Shown: positions 8,074-14,915 of the stretch, in pieces
Layout of the letters: the number at the start of each line of letters is the position of its first letter
Position numbering within the stretch: the first letter of the stretch is position 1
IMG/VR virus record: IMGVR_UViG_3300009159_007116
Coordinates: 1-64,000 of that record
Source: a virus
Reading direction: 5' to 3' (one strand)
DNA length: 64,000 bases
Made by a program: the position numbers and the translations under genes
Notes under the pieces: generated by a model
Told to the model about the DNA's origin: nothing
Database searches by the model: none
What the model saw: the letters and a program-made list of their open reading frames with translations, nothing else

Positions 8074-8604
8074 ATGTTATTATTTTTAGAAAAAATACTT
8101 CTTGGTTTAATGCCATTTGTATTTAGCAGAATAGCATTTCATTTAACATCTAATAACATTAATGATTATATAAGATATTGCTGTGTTTATTTGTTTTATT
8201 TGTCGATAAAAAGAATAAACGACCAAGACATAATCAAATCATATGTAAACAACGACAACAATCAAATGACTAGAGTTAAGCATTCGCTGCTTTATGCAAC
8301 TACAGTATTTGTGTTGATGATAGTTTCATTTCAATATTATCATTGGACATTCAATATTTCTTTTTTAATTTCTTTTATATCCCTAAACATATTTTGGAGA
8401 TTTAAGGATATGTACAACAAATATGAAATAGGGTATTTTGCTTCTAATTTGTTTAACGCATCTTATACATTATCATTTATGATTTCATCTTGGTTTTTAT
8501 GCCAAGAAACAGTAAGCTTTCATTATTGTGTTGGATCATTAATAACTGCATACTTATGCTCAAATTCAATGATAAATAAGCTTATTTTCAATAGAATTAT
8601 TTGA
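8074..8604 (+). CDS. Multi-pass membrane protein, 176 aa
   Basis: Hydrophobic protein with about four membrane segments (near residues 5-20, 70-95, 100-118 and 130-170), rich in Phe, Ile and Tyr. GGGAGAGG precedes ATG 8074. The gap to the divergent gene carries two TATAAT-like boxes (8042-8047 and 8053-8058), so a promoter is likely there. No family recognised. Possible roles such as immunity or lysis cannot be distinguished. Confidence 0.65.
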   Translation: MLLFLEKILLGLMPFVFSRIAFHLTSNNINDYIRYCCVYLFYLSIKRINDQDIIKSYVNNDNNQMTRVKHSLLYATTVFVLMIVSFQYYHWTFNISFLISFISLNIFWRFKDMYNKYEIGYFASNLFNASYTLSFMISSWFLCQETVSFHYCVGSLITAYLCSNSMINKLIFNRII

Positions 8605-8621
8605 ACTAATGTGTGTTAAGA

Positions 8622-8640
8622 ACGAATAACATAGTATGGA
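8622..8640 (+). promoter_or_regulatory. ACGAATA promoter-like motif, copy 3
   Basis: ACGAATAACATAGTATGGA in the gap before the gene at 8674. It matches the copy at 12622 at 17 of 19 positions, including the ATAGTATGGA tail. About 30 bases separate its end from the AAGGAG of the next gene. The strongest pair of the six copies. Confidence 0.55.
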
Positions 8641-8673
8641 AACAACACTTTACTTTAACGCAAGGAGATACAT

Positions 8674-9075
8674 ATGGACACAACAGCAAAGATCAAAATT
8701 AATGGCAAGAGTTATATGATTTTTTTAAGTGATGACACCATAAATGTTTTACTTAAAAACAAAGTGGCAGCAAAAGATATTGCCAAAAAGTATATTGACT
8801 CACAATTTACTGTAAAAGGCGTTTGTCATTACGATAAAGTTGGAAGTGCTAATGTTTGTATTCTAACTATTAAGGCACATGATGCAGAAACAAACAATGA
8901 ACTTAGCTGTTTTGTAATGAATACACTTGGCAATTACAAAGAACTTAGGCCAGTATCTCCAAACAAATGGAGTGTTGAGCTAGAATGTGGCCACAGGGCT
9001 ATCATAGATGATACTGTTGACAAAATTAACAGCGAACATATTGTTGAATGCTTTAAATGTAAGGGGAAAAAATAA
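8674..9075 (+). CDS. Zinc-finger-like protein with C-terminal CGH/CxxC motif
   Basis: 133 aa with a beta-rich N-terminal domain and a C-terminal putative metal site: WSVELECGH near residues 100-110 followed by CFKC near 129. A second protein at 14912-15331 has the same C-terminal pattern (WSAQLECGH ... CSKC) and a similar size, so the two are paralogues. The start is fixed by AAGGAG 7 nt upstream and by the promoter-like motif at 8622. Function unknown. The cysteine/histidine pattern suggests structural zinc. Confidence 0.7.
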   Translation: MDTTAKIKINGKSYMIFLSDDTINVLLKNKVAAKDIAKKYIDSQFTVKGVCHYDKVGSANVCILTIKAHDAETNNELSCFVMNTLGNYKELRPVSPNKWSVELECGHRAIIDDTVDKINSEHIVECFKCKGKK

Positions 9076-9275
9076 TGAATGAATTAGACACTCTAAAAGA
9101 ATTTAATTGGCAATTGCAACATTTCTTTACATTGCAAGACGAAAGAATTAAAAAGCTTGAAGAGGCCATAAGAACTCATCAATCAGAAATGCAAAATCAT
9201 TGGGCTAATCTAAGCATAGATGAAAGACAAGTTCCTGACTGGGATACAAACAAAAAACTATGGGATTCTTTGTAA
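9075..9275 (+). CDS. Small coiled-coil protein, 66 aa
   Basis: Highly charged, helical, with heptad-like leucine/isoleucine spacing over residues 5-45. The ATG overlaps the stop of the upstream gene (TAATG), so it is coupled to the zinc-finger-like protein. Family not recognised. Confidence 0.6.
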   Translation: MNELDTLKEFNWQLQHFFTLQDERIKKLEEAIRTHQSEMQNHWANLSIDERQVPDWDTNKKLWDSL

Positions 9276-9302
9276 AAAACAATATTTCGGGTATTTACTT
9301 AT

Positions 9303-9449
9303 ATGGATACCAACGATTCATATAAAATTGTATTTACAAATGAAATGCTTAAATCTATTGGTATAGATACAAATAGCGATGATATTGAAGTAGAAATAAC
9401 AATAGAAAATGGAAGCATTAAAGTTTGCAGAAAAGAAGATGCTATCTAA
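9303..9449 (+). CDS. Small hypothetical protein, 48 aa
   Basis: An open frame from ATG 9303 to TAA 9447-9449 encoding an acidic beta-strand-rich peptide that begins MDTNDSYK. It fills most of the otherwise empty gap between 9275 and 9613. The Shine-Dalgarno is weak (CGGG upstream), so expression is uncertain, but amino-acid composition looks protein-like. Downstream, 9450-9565 shows only a 16-codon open frame at 9508-9558, which I do not call, and AT-rich sequence leading to a promoter-like motif. Confidence 0.5.
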   Translation: MDTNDSYKIVFTNEMLKSIGIDTNSDDIEVEITIENGSIKVCRKEDAI

Positions 9450-9565
9450 CAATTACCTTTGTGCATTTTTTCAATATGTATGTTATGTAATAGTATATCT
9501 TCTTATAATGAAATTAATAAAAGAAATATTAAATGAAGATTCAGATGAATATTTTTAAGTTTTAA

Positions 9566-9585
9566 ACGAATAATAAGAAGTGTAA
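9566..9585 (+). promoter_or_regulatory. ACGAATA promoter-like motif, copy 4
   Basis: ACGAATAATAAGAAGTGTAA lies in the gap before the gene at 9613, about 25 bases upstream of its AAGGAG. It shares the ACGAATAATA core with copies 1 and 2 but lacks the TAGTATGG tail. Confidence 0.4.
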
Positions 9586-9612
9586 GGAATACATAACCCA
9601 AGGAGAAAAGAT

Positions 9613-9897
9613 ATGATGATTTACGATTGGCTTTTTGGCAAGGAAACTAGGAAAACTTGCAGCGGTTTTGATCTAAAAGAACAGGAAACAATAGAAGGAC
9701 TTGTTTCTGAGCTTAACTTGCTCAAAGCTAAATTTAATGATCTAGAACTAGATTATATTGAATTAGAAAACATTAATGCTTCTTTAAGTTCTGATAATGA
9801 GGAACTAAAAGGCAAGAACAACGAACTAATATCTATACTCTTAAAGGTATCTGATATAGCAAGAGTGGGTGTTGAGTCTAGTAAAAAAGGATATTAA
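9613..9897 (+). CDS. Coiled-coil protein, 94 aa
   Basis: Short N-terminal segment then a long helix (about residues 20-85) with regular leucine spacing, so probably a dimeric coiled coil. The start follows CAAGGAGAAAAG. Its role is unknown. It is the only gene between a promoter-like motif (9566) and the folded leader of the CsrA homologue, so it may be co-transcribed with csrA. Confidence 0.6.
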   Translation: MMIYDWLFGKETRKTCSGFDLKEQETIEGLVSELNLLKAKFNDLELDYIELENINASLSSDNEELKGKNNELISILLKVSDIARVGVESSKKGY

Positions 9898-9901
9898 TCA
9901 A

Positions 9902-9973
9902 ATTATAGGGTGTCTGGACTAATGTCGGTGGGAAAAGTCTTACTAGTTGTGTTGACTAGAGACACCTTATAAT
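9902..9973 (+). ncRNA. Folded leader RNA of the csrA-like gene (three-way junction)
   Basis: Bases 9902-9915 can pair with 9960-9973 in a 14-bp stem with a single G-U wobble. Inside it are two hairpins. One is GACT 9917-9920 with AGTC 9936-9939, enclosing a 15-nt loop that contains GGA (9931-9933). The other is CTAGT 9943-9947 with ACTAG 9955-9959, with a 7-nt loop. The result is a compact three-way junction ending 7 bases before the Shine-Dalgarno AGGAGGA (9980-9986) of a CsrA homologue. CsrA proteins bind GGA in loops and in ribosome-binding sites, so autoregulation is the leading hypothesis. A riboswitch or processing element is the alternative. Confidence 0.6.
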
Positions 9974-9992
9974 AAACTTAGGAGGAATTATT

Positions 9993-10223
9993 ATGGAAAT
10001 TGGAAGTTTAGTTTTTGCTAGAAGATTAAATGAAGCTTTTACTATTTATACTGATTGTGGAAATATAGAAGTTAGCATTAAAGAAATAAGCAAATATTCA
10101 AATCAGGTAAGATTGTGTATTAAAGCACCAAAAAATATTAAAATTATGAGAGATGATGCTGTAGATGTAAGACCAAGCCACATGTTATTTACGCCAACAA
10201 TTCCAAAATCGGAGAAAAAATGA
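9993..10223 (+). CDS. csrA: CsrA-like RNA-binding translational regulator
   Basis: 76 aa. CsrA is usually about 61 aa. The pattern fits the CsrA dimer: an N-terminal LVFARRLNEA strand corresponding to the LxLxRRxGEx motif, a central IEVSI strand, then NQVRLCIKAPKNIKIMRD, equivalent to the NQVRIGVxAPKxVxVHRE core that includes the RNA-binding arginine region. The C-terminal 15 residues extend beyond the core. CsrA binds GGA-containing hairpins and blocks ribosome binding. The gene follows a strong AGGAGGA and a folded leader with GGA motifs, and its stop overlaps the DUF1501 gene start (ATGA). It probably autoregulates and may remodel host mRNA translation. Confidence 0.75.
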   Translation: MEIGSLVFARRLNEAFTIYTDCGNIEVSIKEISKYSNQVRLCIKAPKNIKIMRDDAVDVRPSHMLFTPTIPKSEKK

Positions 10224-11497
10224 ACAGAAGACATTTTATAAAACATACTGCTGGCATTTCTGCACTTTCTTTTGTAGGAAAAGTTAAAGCACAAGAAGAA
10301 GTGCTTAAAAAAAATGGTAAAAAGCTAATTGTTTTATGGATGGGTGGCGGTCCTAGTCACATGGATCTTTGGGATTTAAAGCAAGGACAGGCAAATGGCG
10401 GTGAATTCAAGCAAATACTTACTTCTGCAAAAGGAGTGAGTATTAGTGAGGTTCTTCCAACAATAGCTTCTCAATTTCACAATTTAGTTGCTGTTCGATC
10501 TCTTGTGACTAATGAAGGAAGTCATGAGAGAGGAACTGTTTTAATGAATACTGGGCATCAACCAAGCGTTGTTGTTCAGTATCCATCCATTGGTTCAGTA
10601 ACATCTTCTCTTTTAACATCAAAAGAACTACCCTTGCCAGGATTTATTGGGATTGGAAATTCAGCACAAAGGATTGGTCCAGGATTTTTAGGAACAAATC
10701 TTGCACCATTCACAGTTCAAAATGCTGGAACTCCACCAGAGAATATTAAAGCACCAAAGGAAATAGATGATGAAGAAAGACTTAGACGAAGACAAAGACT
10801 GTTTTATACATTGGAAGACGATTTTTCGGAAAGAATTGCACCTCACATTAAAAATAGTGTGGCTAGAGAAGCTATGGGCAATCATGCTCAATCTCACTCT
10901 AATATCTATGGCAAAGCCTTTGATCTTACACTATCTCCGCTAAAAACTATCTTTGAACTAAAAGACGAAAATCCTAAAACGATTGAGTCTTATGGTGGTA
11001 GAGGAAATAACTTTGGAATGGGTTGCCTTCTTGCTAGAAAGTTAATTTCTAAAGGAGTTAGCTGTGTACAAATCGACTTGGGTGGATGGGATAATCATAG
11101 CAATATTTTTAGTACTATTAGGGGCGGGAATGGGAATCGTCTTGATATGGGCATGGGATATTTGGTCAAGGACTTGGTAGATATGGGTATGTGGAAAGAT
11201 ACTGTAGTTATGTGGATGGGAGAGTTTGGCCGTACCCCTAAGATTAATCAGAATGGTGGTCGTGATCATTGGGCTAGATGTTGGTCTGTGGTTCTTGGGG
11301 GTGGTACTATCCAAGGTGGACAGGTTTATGGATCTACAACTTCAGATGGTATGGACATTAAAGACAAGCCTTGCAGTATTTCAGATGTTTATGCTACAGT
11401 GTACAAAGCGTTAGGTTTGGACCCAATGTTTCAAATTAGAGACAATTTAGGGCGACCAATACCTATATCTGATGGTAAGCCACTAAGTATATTTTAG
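10220..11497 (+). CDS. DUF1501 family protein with twin-arginine-like leader
   Basis: 425 aa. The N-terminus MNRRHFIKHTAG resembles a Tat signal (RRxFI), followed by a hydrophobic stretch and a KAQ cleavage-like site near residue 25. The body matches DUF1501 of the alkaline-phosphatase superfamily: VLWMGGGPSHMDLWD near residues 35-50, a SHERG segment near 100, DLGGWDNH near 290 and GEFGRTP near 335, which carry the metal-binding Asp/His residues. The family is greatly expanded in Planctomycetes and its substrate is not established, with sulfatase- or phosphatase-like hydrolysis of exported substrates usually proposed. It is likely a host-derived auxiliary gene. ATGA coupling to csrA is notable. 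Confidence 0.85.
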   Translation: MNRRHFIKHTAGISALSFVGKVKAQEEVLKKNGKKLIVLWMGGGPSHMDLWDLKQGQANGGEFKQILTSAKGVSISEVLPTIASQFHNLVAVRSLVTNEGSHERGTVLMNTGHQPSVVVQYPSIGSVTSSLLTSKELPLPGFIGIGNSAQRIGPGFLGTNLAPFTVQNAGTPPENIKAPKEIDDEERLRRRQRLFYTLEDDFSERIAPHIKNSVAREAMGNHAQSHSNIYGKAFDLTLSPLKTIFELKDENPKTIESYGGRGNNFGMGCLLARKLISKGVSCVQIDLGGWDNHSNIFSTIRGGNGNRLDMGMGYLVKDLVDMGMWKDTVVMWMGEFGRTPKINQNGGRDHWARCWSVVLGGGTIQGGQVYGSTTSDGMDIKDKPCSISDVYATVYKALGLDPMFQIRDNLGRPIPISDGKPLSIF

Positions 11498-11504
11498 GAA
11501 TGCT

Positions 11505-12002
11505 ATGTTATTACATTTAAAAGATTTTTTTACTAAAGAACAATGTTCTTTTTTAAGTGGGATTTTGTTGGATTATTATAAAAATAATAGTCTTGGTTGG
11601 GAAGGTAATGATCAGCATTACAAAAATTCTTATGGTTCAACAATTCCAGAATTTGAATCTGTACTTGAAGACATAACCCCAAGAATAAAAATATTATTAA
11701 AAAATGATAATATTGTAAAGGTAAATAGCTATAGTAGAATTTACTTTAATGATTCTATTTTAAAAAGACATGTAGATAGAGAAGACTTAGAATACACATT
11801 AAGTGTTTGTATATTTGATAATACAAATAAAAAGTGGCCACTATTTGTTGAGCATGATGGTGGTATAGCTGAAGTAATAACAAATGTTGGTGATGGTGGA
11901 TTAATAATGGGAACTAAAATGGCACATTGGAGAGAAAAACTTCTTTGTGAAGAAGATCAAATGGTTATGCAATGTTTTTTCCATTGGAAAAATATTAAAT
12001 AA
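11505..12002 (+). CDS. 2-oxoglutarate/Fe(II) oxygenase-like protein, 165 aa
   Basis: Starts with the FTKEQC helix typical of prolyl-4-hydroxylase-like proteins. A His-x-Asp pair (RHVDRED, near residue 88) and a later histidine in MAHWREK near residue 145 fit the HxD...H iron site of the 2OG-Fe(II) oxygenase fold. No clear C-terminal Arg/Lys for 2-oxoglutarate is assigned. Hydroxylation of protein or small-molecule substrates is inferred. It is convergent with a second oxygenase gene (11995-12564), overlapping by 8 bases. Confidence 0.6.
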   Translation: MLLHLKDFFTKEQCSFLSGILLDYYKNNSLGWEGNDQHYKNSYGSTIPEFESVLEDITPRIKILLKNDNIVKVNSYSRIYFNDSILKRHVDREDLEYTLSVCIFDNTNKKWPLFVEHDGGIAEVITNVGDGGLIMGTKMAHWREKLLCEEDQMVMQCFFHWKNIK

Positions 12003-12564
12003 ATTTGTTTTGTCTAATCCAAACAATAGCAATCCACTTGTTTCCAGAAACAACAGGTAATCCTGCATGTATTGAGTCATAGTCTAATGATCCATCATCA
12101 TTTAAATTTGACCAAAGCAAACCTTTGCCTGTTTTTGGAATTACCTTAATATCTTTTTTAACAAATTTTGTTTCGCCACCTTCAAATTCATCGTTTAAAT
12201 AAAACAAAAAGCTGTAAGTCCTTTGCCCACCTCTATTTATATGAACATTATAGTCTTGTGTATTAGCATGAAAAAAATCATGATGTTCTTTGTATTCACC
12301 ACCTATTTCATAATGAACAATATGTATAGCTTCTTGATTTTCTATTGGCAAAGATGTGTGTTCTTGCACTATTTGTTTAATCTTTTTATTTAAATCAACG
12401 CCAAAACTATCTATTACTGGAGATAAAACCCAAGTACCATCTCCAACTCTATAGTTATTATTTTCACCTATAGTTGTTAATTTTCTAAGTTGTGCTTTAG
12501 AATAATCTATTAATGTTTGACAGTCTTCTTTTGTTAACAAATTTTCTATTTCTTTAATAACCAT
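11995..12564 (-). CDS. Prolyl 4-hydroxylase-like 2OG-Fe(II) oxygenase
   Basis: 189 aa. Clear P4H-family pattern: HHDFF (His-x-Asp) near residue 95, GGQRTYSFLFYLND near 112-125, EGGETKF, and the distal HAGLPVVSGNKW with the iron-binding His and the 2-oxoglutarate-binding Lys near 168-178. Oxygenases of this type are common in large phages and hydroxylate proline, other residues or nucleobases. The substrate is unknown. On the minus strand between two plus-strand units, with its promoter probably in the gap shared with 12622. Confidence 0.8.
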   Translation of the reverse strand: MVIKEIENLLTKEDCQTLIDYSKAQLRKLTTIGENNNYRVGDGTWVLSPVIDSFGVDLNKKIKQIVQEHTSLPIENQEAIHIVHYEIGGEYKEHHDFFHANTQDYNVHINRGGQRTYSFLFYLNDEFEGGETKFVKKDIKVIPKTGKGLLWSNLNDDGSLDYDSIHAGLPVVSGNKWIAIVWIRQNKFI

Positions 12565-12621
12565 TGAAAAAGTCCTTTATAAAATATATTATGACAAAAG
12601 TTGAATAATTGTTTGTTTCAT

Positions 12622-12659
12622 ACGAACAATATAGTATGGATCTGGTTATGTTACCAGAT
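12622..12659 (+). promoter_or_regulatory. ACGAACA promoter-like motif (copy 5) plus 5' stem-loop
   Basis: ACGAACAATATAGTATGGA (12622-12640) is nearly identical to the copy at 8622. Immediately after it, ATCTGG (12640-12645) pairs perfectly with CCAGAT (12654-12659) across an 8-nt loop. If transcription starts near the end of the motif, the mRNA would begin with this stem-loop, a feature that stabilises transcripts. The Shine-Dalgarno AGGAGGA follows about 20 bases later. Confidence 0.5.
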
Positions 12660-12690
12660 TAATTTGTAGGATTCTTTAGGAGGAAGATTT

Positions 12691-12912
12691 ATGTTCGATT
12701 TGTTATTGGCAACATCGATTGCCTTTGGTTCTGAATCTGTTAACGCTATTGGACTTCGTTCTAAGTCCAGTTGTTCTGGTGGTGTTTGTTCGTCTTCTGC
12801 ATCAGCACCTGTTGTAGTTGATGCTAAGAATAAGCCAGAAACAAAGGTTGTTGCTGCTCAACAAAAGCAGTCTAGGTTTAAGGGTGTTCTTCGTGGGAAG
12901 AAATGTCGTTAA
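12691..12912 (+). CDS. Small Ser/Cys-rich protein, 73 aa, single-gene unit
   Basis: Hydrophobic N-terminus, a central SCSGGVCSSSASAPVV stretch with two cysteines, then a basic C-terminus rich in Lys, Arg and Gln. A strong AGGAGGA precedes the start. It is the only gene in the window with a promoter-like motif and 5' stem-loop upstream and a good intrinsic terminator downstream, suggesting abundant independent expression. The composition resembles small secreted or DNA-binding peptides but no family is recognised. Confidence 0.65.
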   Translation: MFDLLLATSIAFGSESVNAIGLRSKSSCSGGVCSSSASAPVVVDAKNKPETKVVAAQQKQSRFKGVLRGKKCR

Positions 12913-12924
12913 TCTATATGAGAC

Positions 12925-12957
12925 ATGGGGTTGTGTCAAAAACAGCCCCATTGTTTT
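12925..12957 (+). terminator. Intrinsic (rho-independent) terminator
   Basis: ATGGGGTTGT (12925-12934) pairs with ACAGCCCCAT (12942-12951) in a 10-bp stem with one wobble and a 7-nt loop, followed by TGTTTT. It lies 12 bases after the stop of the 73-aa gene. The only convincing intrinsic terminator in the window. Confidence 0.8.
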
Positions 12958-12997
12958 GTAAGAAAAACATATACATATTTCTTACAAGGAGGTTTAA

Positions 12998-13897
12998 ATG
13001 CTTAAAGTTTATGACATGTTTTCGGGTATAGGTGGTTTTGCTTTAGGATTTCAAAAAGAAGGTTTTGAAGTAACTGCTTTTGCAGAATTAGACAAGTATC
13101 CTTCTCAAGTCTTAGCAAAAAACTTTCCAAACATTCCAAATTATGGCGATGTTACAAAAATAAAATACGAAAAAAATCAATTTGATGTAATAGTTGGGGG
13201 TTTTCCCTGCACAGATATATCTATAGCAAGTCAATCAAAGGAGGGAATATATGGCAAAAGATCGTTCTTGTGGAAAGAGTTCTTCAGAGCAGTTGGAGAT
13301 ATTCAACCCAAATATTGCGTCATTGAAAATGTCCAAATGCTCGTTAGAAGAGGGCTTAACACGATACTCAGCGACCTTGCCTCCATCGGGTACGATGCGA
13401 CTTATACGACACTCGATGCCCAATACTGTGGAACAGCCCAAAGAAGGCGTAGAATTTACATTTTGGGAGTCCGTGATGGAATCCCCGCCAATAGCGATAT
13501 ATTCGAGTTTGGCCCTCGTAGTACTAGAACCTGTCAACAAAGCATGGAACTTGTCAAAAAGAGCTTTGAATGGAATTTTAAAGAGAGCATGTGGTTCAAA
13601 GAAACCTTTGCCTACTTTACTCGCCAAAGAAGTGATCAATTTGATGAATGCGGAGTGTCATCGACCTTAACAAAAAGAGATTATAAATCATTTACAGATT
13701 TAGTAGTCTCTAATGGTAATATACGCAGAGTAACGCCCACAGAGAGGCTTAGACTTATGGGTTTTCATGACCATTGGCATATTCCAGATGCTTCAAATAC
13801 AGATAAGTATAAATACAATGGTATGCATGTACCTTCAGTTCAGTACATAGCAAGATGTTTAAAGGAGTATCATAAATGTTTGAATTCTCAAAAATAG
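12998..13897 (+). CDS. DNA cytosine-5 methyltransferase
   Basis: 299 aa with the C5-MTase motifs in order: motif I DMFSGIGGF (residues 6-14, SAM binding), motif IV GGFPCTD with catalytic Cys71, motif VI ENV (110-112), motif VIII QRRRR (148-152), and motifs IX/X RRVTPTERLRLMGF and NGMHVPSVQ near the C-terminus. It methylates C5 of cytosine, probably to protect phage DNA from host restriction. The start follows AAGGAGG. The middle of the gene (about 13235-13670) is visibly more GC-rich than its two ends and contains a second open frame with its own ribosome-binding site. The target-recognition region is short and the target sequence cannot be predicted. Confidence 0.9.
   Translation: MLKVYDMFSGIGGFALGFQKEGFEVTAFAELDKYPSQVLAKNFPNIPNYGDVTKIKYEKNQFDVIVGGFPCTDISIASQSKEGIYGKRSFLWKEFFRAVGDIQPKYCVIENVQMLVRRGLNTILSDLASIGYDATYTTLDAQYCGTAQRRRRIYILGVRDGIPANSDIFEFGPRSTRTCQQSMELVKKSFEWNFKESMWFKETFAYFTRQRSDQFDECGVSSTLTKRDYKSFTDLVVSNGNIRRVTPTERLRLMGFHDHWHIPDASNTDKYKYNGMHVPSVQYIARCLKEYHKCLNSQK
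13251..13670 (+). CDS. Overlapping ORF embedded in the cytosine methyltransferase gene, 139 aa
   Basis: This second frame starts with ATG GCA AAA after AAAGGAGGG with 5-nt spacing, an excellent ribosome-binding site placed inside the methyltransferase gene, and ends at TAA 13668-13670. Its limits coincide with the GC-rich island. The methyltransferase third-codon position is this frame's second position. It is enriched in C and gives Ser/Pro/Thr/Ala-rich protein such as LPPSGTMR, as expected if this frame is selected. The SGTMR segment is the shifted reading of the IGYDA motif. I recall similar SGTMRNG-type proteins annotated in phages, from memory only. Alternatively the island is a recombined segment and the frame is fortuitous. 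Confidence 0.4.
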   Translation: MAKDRSCGKSSSEQLEIFNPNIASLKMSKCSLEEGLTRYSATLPPSGTMRLIRHSMPNTVEQPKEGVEFTFWESVMESPPIAIYSSLALVVLEPVNKAWNLSKRALNGILKRACGSKKPLPTLLAKEVINLMNAECHRP

Positions 13898-14508
13898 CAG
13901 AAAAGTTTGATGAACACTTGTCTGGACAACTATATTGGCACAGCAATTTTGTTAATCATTTCTTGCCTGAGATTGCATCGGTATTTATGGCAGAAGAAAC
14001 AAATGTGTACGATTTTGGTGCAAGCACAGGTAATGTGGAATTGGCTTTATCAAGTATGATTAAGTCAAGAAACATAGACTATATACCAGTTGAAAAATGC
14101 AAAGAGATGGTAGAAAGATATAAAGGTGAAAGCGAAGTAGTTCTTGATGACTTTCTCAATATTTATATGGAAGAGTTTTCATTTGCCACATGCATTTTAT
14201 CTTTATGTTTTGTTCACCCATCAAAAAGAGAAATGTTTATTGATTCTTTAAAAAATAATTGTATGGTCGGAGGTGCTTTTGTAATATTAGAAAAAATGAA
14301 ATCTAGGGGTGGATATCTAGGAACAGCCTTAAATAGAGTTACATGGCGTAATAAGATTGAAAATGGCGAATCTGTAAAAATGGTAGTTAATAAAGAACTT
14401 TCTTTAAGTGGAGTTCAATATCCTCTAAGTGAAAAAGAACTTGAAGAATTTGAGTTAATATGGGCGTATGGTGATTTTCGTGCTTACATTTGGCTAAAGG
14501 AGTTTTAA
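13876..14508 (+). CDS. SAM-dependent methyltransferase, CmoA-like
   Basis: 210 aa class I SAM-binding protein. VYDFGASTGN near residues 42-51 is motif I, and a later ILSLCFVHP strand near 110 corresponds to the NxTLQF-type motif of CmoA-related proteins, followed by a GGAFVILEKM strand. CmoA makes carboxy-SAM for tRNA wobble-uridine modification; phage homologues have unproven substrates. It begins inside the end of the cytosine methyltransferase gene behind AAAGGAG and is probably co-expressed with it. Confidence 0.65.
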   Translation: MFEFSKIAEKFDEHLSGQLYWHSNFVNHFLPEIASVFMAEETNVYDFGASTGNVELALSSMIKSRNIDYIPVEKCKEMVERYKGESEVVLDDFLNIYMEEFSFATCILSLCFVHPSKREMFIDSLKNNCMVGGAFVILEKMKSRGGYLGTALNRVTWRNKIENGESVKMVVNKELSLSGVQYPLSEKELEEFELIWAYGDFRAYIWLKEF

Positions 14509-14509
14509 A

Positions 14510-14758
14510 ATGGAAGAAGAATTAGATTATCATTGTTCTGAATGTGGAATACAAATTTCAGAGTGGATGCTTAGAGATGTTGATGGAGTTACAGTTGACA
14601 CTTGTTTAAATTGTGCTATTAAAACATCATTGATGTCATGCCCTGTTTGCAATAAAGATATAGGTATGACAAATGTAGATCGTGCAAATAGAATACTTGG
14701 TGAAGGATGGGAAGAAATGTGTGAAAAATGTGCTGTTGAATTTAAAAGGAAAGTTTAA
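14510..14758 (+). CDS. Double zinc-ribbon protein, 82 aa
   Basis: Four CxxC knuckles: CSEC near residue 9, CLNC near 32, CPVC near 44 and CEKC near 71. These would form two treble-clef or ribbon zinc sites. The start is one base after the previous stop. It probably binds nucleic acid or protein; no specific function is recognised. Confidence 0.65.
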   Translation: MEEELDYHCSECGIQISEWMLRDVDGVTVDTCLNCAIKTSLMSCPVCNKDIGMTNVDRANRILGEGWEEMCEKCAVEFKRKV

Positions 14759-14759
14759 A

Positions 14760-14915
14760 ATGGAAGATGAATTTGTTATTACTTTTTTAGGTAAAAAGTA
14801 TAGAATTAAAGATGTAAAAAAAACAATTAAAGAAAAAGAAAAAACAGCTAAAGTTTTTAATCATAAATATATAAGTAAAATAGACGAAAAAATATGTAAG
14901 TGGGAAATAAAATGA
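14760..14915 (+). CDS. Small basic hypothetical protein, 51 aa
   Basis: The frame is open further upstream but ATG 14760, one base after the previous stop and preceded by AAAGGAAAG, is the evident start. Lysine-rich, with no cysteines except one near the C-terminus. It overlaps the next start by 4 bases (ATGA). Function unknown. Confidence 0.55.
   Translation: MEDEFVITFLGKKYRIKDVKKTIKEKEKTAKVFNHKYISKIDEKICKWEIK

Noticed and set aside
9508-9558. 16-codon frame starting MKLIKEIL before the 9566 motif
   Set aside because: Too short and without a ribosome-binding site; noted only as the content of that gap.
9902-9973. Hammerhead or purine-riboswitch identity for the csrA leader
   Set aside because: A three-way junction is present, but the CUGAUGA/GAAA hammerhead core and the purine-riboswitch junction and loop sequences are absent.
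13235-13639. Minus-strand 134-codon frame across the cytosine methyltransferase
   Set aside because: No ribosome-binding site and no recognisable protein features; it is open because of the local composition shared with the two plus-strand frames.
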